Program-made: the position numbers and the translations under genes | Shown: positions 46,641 to 56,700 of the stretch, in pieces | How the letters are laid out: the number at the start of each line of letters is the position of its first letter | How positions within the stretch are numbered: the first letter of the stretch is position 1 | Notes under the pieces: model-generated | Database searches by the model: none | Seen by the model: the letters and a program-made list of their open reading frames with translations, nothing else | What the model was told of the DNA's origin: nothing | NCBI GenBank assembly: GCA_034401135.1 | Contig: JAWZSP010000010.1 | Coordinates: 714,382-778,381 of the forward strand | DNA from: Volutella citrinella | Taxonomy: Eukaryota > Ascomycota > Sordariomycetes > Hypocreales > Nectriaceae | Length of the DNA: 64,000 bases | Direction of reading: 5' to 3'

Positions 46641-47223
46641 GCTTGCCGCCCTAGCCGCTATGGCGCGGGCACTTTTGAGTGAAAAGTGGTACCCCTGCCG
46701 GGTCACTTTCGTATGGGCTCGCGCGCGGGAAGTGACGAGCCGGGCGCTGCGGGGTGCCGTGGCGGTCTCGAGTGAAAAGTACGGCGCGGATTGGCCGGGG
46801 GGGCGGCGCCATTCAAGTGAAAAGAATCGCAGCTATTGGCTCCAGCTATGCGAAAAAGGAAAGAAAGCGAACGTCCATTGGCCGGGGGCTCTACCTTCTT
46901 ATGCAGATCACAGATCACCACCACTATTGAAGGGGCATACCAGGAGGCAGCTAGCTGGGTAGGCAGGTAGGCCAGGCAGGCAGGTAGAGAGAGAGAAGAA
47001 GAAAAAAAAGAAAGAAAAGAAGGGAAGAAGAAAGAAGGGGGGGCAGGCAGGGAGAGCGCGAGAGAAGGTAGGAAGAAGAAGGCCAGGAGGAGGAGGCAAG
47101 CTAGCCGCACTTCTAATCCCTACCTACACACTCACTCACTCCAACCCTCCCTCCCTGCCTGCCTACCTAAAGAAAGGAAAGGAAAGGAAAGGAAAGTAGA
47201 CCAGCCTAGAGGCTAAAGGCAGG
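46641..47223 (+). promoter_or_regulatory. GC-rich promoter-like region upstream of the OrsD ORF
   Basis: Composition switches to GC rich. The motif AGTGAAAAG occurs three times: at 46678-46686 (within the imperfect palindrome ACTTTTGAGTGAAAAGT), 46771-46779 and 46816-46824, each followed within about 30 bp by GC-rich sequence. A polypurine run at 46985-47060 and CCTCCCTCCCTGCCTGCCTA near 47143-47166 lead to four to five GAAAG pentamers at 47172-47197, just before the ATG at 47224. The pyrimidine/purine tracts are common in fungal promoters. Confidence 0.45.
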
Positions 47224-47616
47224 ATGGGCCTCAGCCAGTTCAGCCAGTTCACCTATAATGCCGACCACCGGGTCATCGTCTGCTGGCAGTGCGAGACCTG
47301 CCTTATCCCTAAGCTCACAAGCTTCACGAGCCACCTGCGGGCCGAGCCGCACCGGCTGGGCGGCGACGAGCTGAAGGCAACGCTCGAGCTCCTCCGCAGC
47401 TACAACCTGCGATCGGAGAGCGAGCTACGGCAGCATCGGCCCGACCGGTCAGAGCCATGCCGCCCGATCCCCGGCCTTGCCATCATCGCGGGCTACCTCT
47501 GCTGCTGCAGCACGGGGCCGGACTGCGGCTACTTCTGCACCCGGCGGCTCGTCACCATGTACGGCCACATGCCCCGGCACGGCAGGGTTACGTGTGGAAA
47601 CCCAGGTCAGGGTTAG
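47224..47616 (+). pseudogene. OrsD-domain (DUF3505) protein, truncated 5' end
   Basis: An ATG-started frame of 130 codons with the zinc-finger layout of the OrsD/DUF3505 domain: C20-x2-C23-x2-C26, H37 and H43 (SHLRAEPHRL), a helical spacer, then CCCSTGPDCGYFC and H114..H118 (GHMPRHGR). Such domains occur in OrsD-type proteins and, as I recall, at the N terminus of subtelomeric RecQ-like (telomere-linked) helicases, which fits this location. The recognisable domain ends at 47591, exactly where the 5.78 kb unit begins; the last 8 codons derive from the unit and end at TAG. The rest of the gene is not found to the right of the units within this window. It is either truncated by insertion or a recombination breakpoint. 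Confidence 0.65.
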
Positions 47617-47644
47617 GCCGACCTTGGGAAATCGAGGGGTACAC
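47592..47644 (+). repeat. Hairpin-capable 5' terminus of unit copy 1, telomere-like loop
   Basis: GTGT at 47592 pairs with ACAC at 47641-47644, and CCCAGGTC at 47601-47608 with GACCTTGGG at 47620-47628 (one bulge). The loop contains AGGGTTAGG. Copy 2 has the same start (53379) with a changed inner arm (GACCTTAGG). Confidence 0.6.
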
Positions 47645-47823
47645 TTTTTTTAAAAAAACAGAAACTAAATCATTTAGCGATTTAAAACAATTTATTTCTT
47701 AATTTATACCTCTTCCCTTTTTTTTATATCTATTTTTGCTAATTAATTATAGAATTTTTAAAGATTACACAAGGGTTAATTCCAAATTGGGTATAGTCTC
47801 ACGCAGATCCTAATCGGGTATAG

Positions 47824-47945
47824 CCAATTAATGATAAAATCAATTAGGTTTAGCGCAAGAAGCTGCCCCAATTAATGGTTTAATCAGCCAATAAGAAGCG
47901 CTAATTAATGATCAATACAATTGAGGCAAGACAACTTGCAGCTTT
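47824..47945 (+). promoter_or_regulatory. Promoter region of copy 1 with AATTAATG motifs
   Basis: Upstream of the ATG at 47991 the motif [CT]AATTAATG occurs at 47825, 47869 and 47902, each followed by CAATT- or CCAAT-like sequence (ATCAATTAGG, AGCCAATAAG, TACAATTGAGG). This is unrelated to the promoter repeats at the same place in copy 2. Confidence 0.35.
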
Positions 47946-47990
47946 AACTACGTAGGAGGATATCTTTCACATCGAGATCAGCTTTATACT

Positions 47991-50900
47991 ATGCCGCCGC
48001 AAGAGACAAGGCGTCGTGGCCGCCCGCGGCTGAATCTCACTAGCGAGGAGCGCAGAGCCCACGATCTTGCGCTCAATCGTGCGCGAGTGCAGCGATTCCA
48101 GCAACGGCAATTGGCACAAGCCAGCGCGGTAGTTGACGCGTCAAGCCAGCTGCATCACAATAGCTATGCTCACTACCCACCTCACCCACCAGCGCTCCCA
48201 TCCACTACTGACTTATTCATCGGCCTGCATATCGACCCGAATATCTCGATCCCTGTGCCGGCCGAAGAGCCGCCCGCGCCTCGGCCCGTGGCAGAACCAC
48301 CTCGCGACCAGCAAGACGTGCTGCAGCATGGTCGACCCGTCTGGAACCCGGTCGAGAACGCGAGGGCGATCCAATCGACACAGGACGACAGGCAAGATCG
48401 CAACCGCCTTTTCGAGAACTCTCATACCCAACTTGAGATCGTGTCTCGCGGCGGTGATGCAGCAGATGCCGTTGTGGTCGAAAGCCAGGCGAATGCCGAC
48501 CAGAACAACACTCGAGACGAGGAGCTGCGATCGATCGCCAATACAGTGGACCAGCTGCTCATCTCGCCGCCAGACGCGTCACGCTCAGGTTGGTTGAGCA
48601 TCGTACTCCGATAGGCAGGGCTACCCAGGCTAACGCAGCCACATAGACGGAGGCAATCGGTCCCAGGCCTCCAGCAGTAGTGTGGGTGCATTGAGTGACC
48701 CAGTACTGGGCTGGAGCCCGCAGTCGGCGCCTTCGGCTCAAGGAACAGCGCGTTCGGGGGCGAGTGCAGGCACGCAAACGCCTCGGCAGTCCCGCCAGCA
48801 GACCGAGCAGCCGCCGTCGTCGTCAGGTCGGCGGTCGGGGTCCCATACGCTTGATGCCTGGATAAAGCCCTCCCAAAGCTCGCCCACCGCCGCGGCTACC
48901 ATGGCCCGGGATCATCATCAAGGTAGAGAGACGTTGAGCGTGTCTGGGATCATCAGCCCTACGGTCGAACCGGGCGCAGCCAGGCTCAACACAATCGTCA
49001 GCTCCAACGCGACCAGCCCGAGTATAACAGAACGAAGAAGCGAGGCGGTGGAGGAGCCAATGCCGGAAGATCCTGCTGTACTCTTATTCCGAGAGTGGAC
49101 CGGCGAGGTAGGCTGCACGCGCCGGGAGCATGAAGACGGCCACCAGTCGCAGTTGAACAAGGCCACGGAGGCACTCGGGGCGGAACCGAGCTGCGCATCG
49201 CTGCTTGATGTAGCCAAGAGGCTCGAGGGTCGGGTATCTAACAGCAATGGGCGTGAGGATCGGTTGCCAGTCGTCCTCGACCCAGCACAAGACCTCTTAC
49301 GGCCAGGGTACCGCAACGCAACGCTGGGGACGGCACCGACACGGCATAGCAGCTCCTGTAAGGCAGCCATGGAGGGGCTTACAGACCATGAGCCGTCGCC
49401 GCCCTATCTGTGCATGCACTCGCACTACGGCGAGCAGCAGGGCGAGCAGAGCGCTATACAGTCGACGTACGATGTCGACAGCCTCTGCAGCTTCCCCGTG
49501 TCGCTCGCGGTCGCGCAGATGGGGATCCAGTGGTATACACAGCCGCACGTTGTACTGAACCTGGTCGAGAACGTGCACCTCAGCATCCCGGTGCCGGAGT
49601 CGGTGCAGGGACCCGACGGTATTAAGGCGCAGCCCCTGCACAACATACCAAACTACTGCTTCGGGCGCGTGGTCGGCCTCGTCGACACCTTCATCTGGGT
49701 CTTCTTCCCCGCGCTATTCCGAACGCCCGTAACGGAGCCGTACAGCCAGACGGCGATCCGCCGAGACGTCTTTGTGTGCTGGTACGAGGAGGTGGTGATG
49801 CCGGCTATGCAGGCCGCGATCGACGACAACAACATCCTCCAGTACATCCCCAAGACGCACGCGATCGCTACGTCAGACAGCAGCGCACCTCGGGAAGCAC
49901 TTGCAGCAGGCGAGGTGAAGCCAGCAGAGCAGGCCGAGATGGAAGACGATTTCGGGGCAGCCGGCAAGAAGAGGAGCCAGCCGGGTGCCGGGAACTCGGG
50001 GGCACGGCGCAAGCACTTCTATATCACCCTGCAGCCGCAATACCTCGACGCTCTGTGGTGCGGGATCCAGTATAGGGCGGCGGCCTACAGTGAGTTTGAG
50101 GGTGTGCGGCTGTACATGGCCGCAAAGAACACCAAGCTGGCCTGGATGCAGCCGAGGTTAGATGTAATGCTGGAGAAGTGGCAGCGGCACTGGGTCCAGG
50201 CCGTGGACGAGACATACCTCAAGCCAGAATCAACCTATATCGACATCGGGCGCCAGTGCACGCCGGCAGAGAAGGGTCCGCAGGGCAGGGTCTTGCTATG
50301 GCGGCGATGCTGCTTGGACAAGGCATGGCGGCGGCGCCTGCAGTGGAGCCGTATACAGGACCGGCGGTGCATCAGCGAGGATGTCAAGGGCCGCAAAGCC
50401 CCAATCACGAGGACGACGTATCCCTTTGTGACGCTCCGCGACGCTTGGGGCATGACGGTAACGCCGCGACCGGGGAGCTGGGAGATGGAGAACGGGCTCG
50501 TGTATAGTCAGTTCTACGACCTCATCAAGGTGCCGTTCGACGCGGCCAAGCAGTATCCCTTCCAGAACAGGCACACAGAGAGCATGTCGCTTGACCCGTC
50601 GTATCTCCGCGACCAGAATAACTCGACGAAAGGGATCCACGCACACCAGTCGCGGGTGCAATGCGCATACCGACTCAGCAAGCTACGCATCCATCGGAAC
50701 ATCCCGACCTGCGCAGATGACCCGCCGATCCAAGAGCTACCCGAGCATCAGTTCACGTACGGCATCCGGTCGGAGGACAGGGTGTCTCTCGCACTGCTGC
50801 GGCGTATCACAGAACTGTTCCGAGCGGACCCGCCACTAGAACAACCCGAGGGTCTGGGGTCCGAGGGCATCGTGGACAGGCCCTTCTTCTCAATACCGTC

Positions 50901-52713
50901 TGCTACCATGGCACGATTTCTTCGAGCGAGCGTTAATCGGTATTGCTTCCTGTTCGAGCACATCAAGTCCCAGACAGGGTTAAAGTACTCACTTCCCGAG
51001 ACGATCACCATGGCCGTGGCGCTCCGCGGACTTCGCTTCAGCTACGACTCGTCATTGATCGGCAGTGAGAGTGTGCTGTGGAGCGACAGGTGGGAGTCAA
51101 CACGGCGCACTCGTACGCAAGAGGGGGGCACCGAAGAGACAAAGACGCAGCGGGAAGGTCTGGGTCTGGGCAAAACCTCGAAGCTGCATGGATTTGGCTG
51201 GTGGCTGCCGGGGAAGTTTGACTGGAACATCTGGCGATTCCACTCGGAAGTGGGGGATCGACTGGCCGTCGGAAACGATCTGCTCCGTCAGGACTACAAA
51301 CGGCAGTGGCAAGTGCTCAAGGACATCCGGGATGTCCACGTACGTATGTGGCAGGCCCAGAGCTGGGTCGGCCGATTCCAGGTAATGGAGAACGCGGCAG
51401 CTAAAAGGGTATGGCTCGAGTATCTCCATTCGACCGTTATCGAGCTCTTCCAACGCGATGTCTGGCGCGTGGCCCTTAAGAGCACAAAATGGAAGACGGG
51501 CTCCGACGTCACAGATGAGGCCGCCAGTCGCTATCCCGACTCCGATGCGCCCAACCTTTGCTACGATGGACTCTGTGATCTATTCCATGACCGGATGAGC
51601 GATACCAGCCACACTTGGCCTCACTTGATTACCGGGAATAAGCTACGATCGACGGAGGTGATGGACTTGTTTCACGATCTGTTCTCCCACAGCAGTTCGC
51701 ATACAGCCCTAGGAGAGCGGAAAGGGTGGTATTCACTCCCTTTTCGGATTGCAGCACGGCGCAGTATCGAACTTATCACATTCTACTTTGGTCTCGTAGA
51801 GGCCCAACGATGGTATAAGGACCTCAGTCGATTAGTCTTCCTCACTCACTGGATCTTGCCTTGGCCATCATCTACAGAGCTTATCGGCACCACGAAGGAA
51901 AATAAGCAGAAGGACTTGAAGCGGCGGCTGATGTGGGCATCGATCATCTATATCGAGCCGACTAGCACGTCTCTGGGTTTTCCCAATCCTACCGTAGCAC
52001 CGCGTAAGCTCGAGGACCCAGACGTGCGCATCTCTGTACAAAGCAGCCTTTCACGGGTACTGGCACCTTTATGCCGCCAGCGATTTGGCGGTTCAGGTTG
52101 GAAAGACGACGAGGACAACACAAACAGCCAGTTTCATTGGTCGACGCGCGACTTGCTTTTGAGCTCGAATCAGACAGTGCATATAGACGCATTGCGGCTG
52201 GGTCGTGCTGTAGAGCCGTACAACAATGGCAGCTTGTTTCCCGTCGTCGAAGGTGGCCGACCGCCGCAGCTTCGTCTGGTCAGCGCCATACGCAAGAAGA
52301 CTCTGGACGAGCTTGAGGCTGTATTCAACAAGACGCTGGAGGCAGATCAGGCTAGGCGGCAGCGTAAGATCAGCATGGCGCGGTCCAGCCAAGCAGTCTA
52401 CACGTCTTCCCCCACGGCATCCTTCCCGTCTCGCCACTCGGTGGCCGTGGCAAGCGAGTCAACGGTATCTCGAGCTGGATCTACCGGATTTTCACAAGGA
52501 TCTATTTGTTTGGAAGAAATTCGAGAACAGCGTCGATTGGTGTTAGAGAAGCTATTAGAGGAGGAGGATGAAGATGCCTCTAATACATCGGACGGGACCG
52601 AGGGGACAGCCTTCACCATACAGACTATGGACAGCACGGGCTCGTGGCGGCCGCAGAAACGGCTAAGGAAGCAAGTCAAGCAGGAACGGGAAGAAAAGAA
52701 AAGAAACGCCTGA
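47991..52713 (+). CDS. Very large unknown protein of the subtelomeric unit, copy 1
   Basis: Two exons: 47991-48588 and 48647-52713. The intron (48589-48646, 58 nt) has GTTGGT, a good branch site GCTAAC and CATAG. The join is phase 1 and recreates an Asp codon, giving 1,554 aa; without splicing exon 2 has no ATG, since its open frame otherwise starts at GTG 48682 behind a TAA. Residues 7-40 are basic, with an AT-hook-like RRRGRPRLN and a bZIP-like ALNRARVQRFQQRQ. Then come a Pro-rich stretch (IDPNISIPVPAEEPPAPRP) and Ser/Thr/Gln-rich linker. The body has no motif I can assign; landmarks are VHLSIPVPESV, YCFGRVVGLVDTFIWVFFPA, YIDIG..LLWRRCCLDKAWR and SLDPSYLRDQNN. The end is a basic, NLS-like RLRKQVKQEREEKKRNA. 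I recall large uncharacterised fungal proteins with similar landmarks but no function. I see no helicase, RT, DDE or tyrosine-recombinase signature. Confidence 0.7.
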
Positions 52714-53374
52714 ATGCAAACGCGGGGTTCGTATACGTATAGCGAGAGCATGTCCATAGAAACCTCATATCAAAGAGTAGCGTAGATTCAGGCTAGATAT
52801 CATTTATCTGGCCGATAATAATCACACATTTGTCAAGTGTGCCTAAAGCCTTTAGGGCTTATCCTCGATGTCGTCTAGAGGCTAGGTGGCCTATCTCAGT
52901 TTGGGTGTCCGTAAGAGCGTTGGCAGCCCGTATACTAGCGTGCTCATCGCAGAAGTTGAGCTGCTTCTTAAGCAGATCGATCGTGGCTAGTATATCGACA
53001 TCCATAGCATTCTTCTCCGTCATGATTGGGTTTGAACTTTTTGCTCGAGGTTAAATGGCATAAAAGAGTGTGTCAAGGGTATGTAGGGAGAGTAAAAACA
53101 GAAGGGATGGCATGAGGGGCGAGACGATTAGGGGGGCAAGAGTTCAAGGGCGGCGGTCAGTGGAACATGTCTCGGAATAGTATTGATGCGGATTCGAAGT
53201 TGGCCCTACGCCCTGCTCTGTAGACACACGATGAGCACGATGAGGATCATATTTACAGAAGGTTGCGCATATATATGAAGTTACAGCTCTATGTCATATG
53301 GCGAGGCCCGTATACCCCACAAGAGGATTTGATTGCTGTATCTACAGGGAGTGTACGTCGTTGGCTAGGTGCGT
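52714..53374 (+). other. 3' non-coding region of unit copy 1
   Basis: 660 bp after the stop codon with no long plus-strand frame beyond 74 codons. AT-rich signals such as CGATAATAATC near 52813 could serve polyadenylation. It holds the small antisense frame at 52859-53023 and, on the minus strand, a CATATATATG near 53270 that could act as a TATA element. Confidence 0.4.
52859..53023 (-). CDS. Possible 54-aa antisense protein, copy 1
   Basis: ATG at 53023 to TAA at 52859 on the minus strand gives MTEKNAMDVDILATIDLLKK, then a helical, acidic/amide-rich sequence ending SRRHRG. It is short and unrecognised, but the start, composition and amphipathic pattern look more protein-like than the overlapping plus frame. 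It could be a lone small gene or a last exon. Confidence 0.3.
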   Translation of the reverse strand: MTEKNAMDVDILATIDLLKKQLNFCDEHASIRAANALTDTQTEIGHLASRRHRG

Positions 53375-53563
53375 TTAAGTGTGGAAACCCAGGTCAGGGT
53401 TAGGCCGACCTTAGGAAATCGAGGGGTACACTTTTTTTGAAAAATAGAAAATAAACCTTATAGCGATTTAAACTGATTTATTTCTTAATTTCTACCTCTT
53501 CCCTTTTTTTCATATCTATTTTTGCTAATTAGTTATCGATTTTTAAAGATCGTAGGGTATTAG

Positions 53564-53711
53564 TGGGTCTCACGCAAAAACATCATTGGCCCTGAGACTG
53601 GGCCGGTGGGTCTCACGCAAAAATCACCATTGGCCCTGCGACTGGGCCGGTGGGTCTCACGCAAAAATCACCATTGGCCCTGAGACTGGGCCGGTGGTCT
53701 CACGCAATAAC
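53564..53711 (+). repeat. 44-bp tandem repeats in the copy 2 promoter
   Basis: Three units start TGGGTCTCACGCAAAAA at 53564, 53607 and 53651, plus a partial at 53695. Each contains GGCCC-N7-GGGCC, an inverted repeat able to form a short hairpin. Copy 1 retains only TCTCACGCA at 47797-47805. Confidence 0.9.
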
Positions 53712-53776
53712 AACTCGACCTGGGCATACCCAAACAACGTAAAACAAACAGAGCTTTTTAATAAAGACCTATTATT

Positions 53777-56700
53777 ATGCCGGCTCACGCTACAATCCCT
53801 TCTATACCTAGGCGCCGAGGTAGACCAAAATTAGATTTAACCGAAGAACAGCGAGCAGAACGACGACGCGCACTCGAGAGAGCGCGATCCTATCGTCACT
53901 ATCACCAGCAACAAGCACGAGCCATCGCGCCGACCGAGACGCGCGCAGGCATTCACCACAACGCGCCTCACCTACCAGCACTGCCGTCTACCACTGATCC
54001 AGTCATCGGTCTGCATATAGAACCGAATATCTCGATCCCTGTGCCGGCTGAAGAGCCGCCCTCCCCTCGGCCCGTGGCAGAACCACCTCGCGACCAGCAA
54101 GACGCGCTGCAGCATGGTCGACCCGTCTGGAACCCGGTCGAGAATACAAGGGCGATCCAATCGACACAAGACGACAGTCAAGATCGCAATCGCCTTTTCG
54201 AGAACTCTCGTACCCAACTCGAGATCGTGTCTAAAGGCGGCGATGCAGCAGATGCCGTCGTGCTGGAAAGCCAGGCGAATGCCGACCAAAACAATACTCG
54301 AGACGAGGAGCTGCGGTCACTAACCGATACGGTTGATCAACTGCTTATCAGTCCACACAATGGATCACGTTCGGGTTGGTTAAGCATCGTGCTTATATAA
54401 GAAAGGTCCCCACAGGCTGACCCTATGCACATAGACGGAGGCAATCGGTCCCAGGCCTCCAGCAGTAGTGTGGGTGCATTGAGTGACCCAGTACTGGGCT
54501 GGAGCCCGCAGTCGGCGCCTTCGGCTCAAGGAACAGCGCGTTCGGGGGCGAGTGCAGGCACGCAAACGCCTCGGCAGTCCCGCCAGCAGACCGAGCAGCC
54601 GCCGTCGTCGTCAGGTCGGCGGTCGGGGTCCCATACGCTTGATGCCTGGATAAAGCCCTCCCAAAGCTCGCCCACCGCCGCGGCTACCATGGCCCGGGAT
54701 CATCATCAAGGTAGAGAGACGTTGAGCGTGTCTGGGATCATCAGCCCTACGGTCGAACCGGGCGCAGCCAGGCTCAACACAATCGTCAGCTCCAACGCGA
54801 CCAGCCCGAGTATAACAGAACGAAGAAGCGAGGCGGTGGAGGAGCCAATGCCGGAAGATCCTGCTGTACTCTTATTCCGAGAGTGGACCGGCGAGGTAGG
54901 CTGCACGCGCCGGGAGCATGAAGACGGCCACCAGTCGCAGTTGAACAAGGCCACGGAGGCACTCGGGGCGGAACCGAGCTGCGCATCGCTGCTTGATGTA
55001 GCCAAGAGGCTCGAGGGTCGGGTATCTAACAGCAATGGGCGTGAGGATCGGTTGCCAGTCGTCCTCGACCCAGCACAAGACCTCTTACGGCCAGGGTACC
55101 GCAACGCAACGCTGGGGACGGCACCGACACGGCATAGCAGCTCCTGTAAGGCAGCCATGGAGGGGCTTACAGACCATGAGCCGTCGCCGCCCTATCTGTG
55201 CATGCACTCGCACTACGGCGAGCAGCAGGGCGAGCAGAGCGCTATACAGTCGACGTACGATGTCGACAGCCTCTGCAGCTTCCCCGTGTCGCTCGCGGTC
55301 GCGCAGATGGGGATCCAGTGGTATACACAGCCGCACGTTGTACTGAACCTGGTCGAGAACGTGCACCTCAGCATCCCGGTGCCGGAGTCGGTGCAGGGAC
55401 CCGACGGTATTAAGGCGCAGCCCCTGCACAACATACCAAACTACTGCTTCGGGCGCGTGGTCGGCCTCGTCGACACCTTCATCTGGGTCTTCTTCCCCGC
55501 GCTATTCCGAACGCCCGTAACGGAGCCGTACAGCCAGACGGCGATCCGCCGAGACGTCTTTGTGTGCTGGTACGAGGAGGTGGTGATGCCGGCTATGCAG
55601 GCCGCGATCGACGACAACAACATCCTCCAGTACATCCCCAAGACGCACGCGATCGCTACGTCAGACAGCAGCGCACCTCGGGAAGCACTTGCAGCAGGCG
55701 AGGTGAAGCCAGCAGAGCAGGCCGAGATGGAAGACGATTTCGGGGCAGCCGGCAAGAAGAGGAGCCAGCCGGGTGCCGGGAACTCGGGGGCACGGCGCAA
55801 GCACTTCTATATCACCCTGCAGCCGCAATACCTCGACGCTCTGTGGTGCGGGATCCAGTATAGGGCGGCGGCCTACAGTGAGTTTGAGGGTGTGCGGCTG
55901 TACATGGCCGCAAAGAACACCAAGCTGGCCTGGATGCAGCCGAGGTTAGATGTAATGCTGGAGAAGTGGCAGCGGCACTGGGTCCAGGCCGTGGACGAGA
56001 CATACCTCAAGCCAGAATCAACCTATATCGACATCGGGCGCCAGTGCACGCCGGCAGAGAAGGGTCCGCAGGGCAGGGTCTTGCTATGGCGGCGATGCTG
56101 CTTGGACAAGGCATGGCGGCGGCGCCTGCAGTGGAGCCGTATACAGGACCGGCGGTGCATCAGCGAGGATGTCAAGGGCCGCAAAGCCCCAATCACGAGG
56201 ACGACGTATCCCTTTGTGACGCTCCGCGACGCTTGGGGCATGACGGTAACGCCGCGACCGGGGAGCTGGGAGATGGAGAACGGGCTCGTGTATAGTCAGT
56301 TCTACGACCTCATCAAGGTGCCGTTCGACGCGGCCAAGCAGTATCCCTTCCAGAACAGGCACACAGAGAGCATGTCGCTTGACCCGTCGTATCTCCGCGA
56401 CCAGAATAACTCGACGAAAGGGATCCACGCACACCAGTCGCGGGTGCAATGCGCATACCGACTCAGCAAGCTACGCATCCATCGGAACATCCCGACCTGC
56501 GCAGATGACCCGCCGATCCAAGAGCTACCCGAGCATCAGTTCACGTACGGCATCCGGTCGGAGGACAGGGTGTCTCTCGCACTGCTGCGGCGTATCACAG
56601 AACTGTTCCGAGCGGACCCGCCACTAGAACAACCCGAGGGTCTGGGGTCCGAGGGCATCGTGGACAGGCCCTTCTTCTCAATACCGTCTGCTACCATGGC

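Larger units (their letters stand above)
47592..53374 (+). mobile_element. 5.78 kb subtelomeric unit, copy 1
   Basis: Begins GTGTGGAAACCCAGGTCAGG and ends GTCGTTGGCTAGGTGCGT, and is followed head to tail by copy 2 after 4 bp (TTAA). It carries a two-exon gene for a 1,554-aa protein, a ~660-bp 3' region and a small antisense frame. From 48640 to the end it appears identical to copy 2 at a constant offset of 5,788. The first 190 bp are about 90% identical, and the rest of the 5' kilobase is diverged. I find no terminal inverted repeats, no LTRs and no clear target duplication, so calling it mobile is an inference; a tandem subtelomeric duplication is the alternative. Confidence 0.7.
48640..53374 (+). 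repeat. 4.7 kb identical tract shared by the two units
   Basis: From CACATAGACGGAGGC (48640) to the unit end the sequence shows no difference by eye from 54428-59162. Upstream of 48640 the units differ substantially. The left boundary is within the last 7 nt of the intron. Confidence 0.8.

Noticed and set aside
51165..51185. GLGKTSK in the 1,554-aa protein as an ATP-binding P-loop
   Set aside because: The spacing does not fit a Walker A motif (GxxxxGK[ST]), no Walker B or helicase motifs follow, and the context is a low-complexity linker.
48682..52713. A stand-alone 1,343-aa gene starting at 48682
   Set aside because: The start is GTG behind an in-frame TAA; a phase-correct intron joins it to the ATG-started exon at 47991, and copy 2 supports the same splice.
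53564..53711. CRISPR-like repeats
   Set aside because: Contiguous 44-bp tandem repeats without unique spacers.
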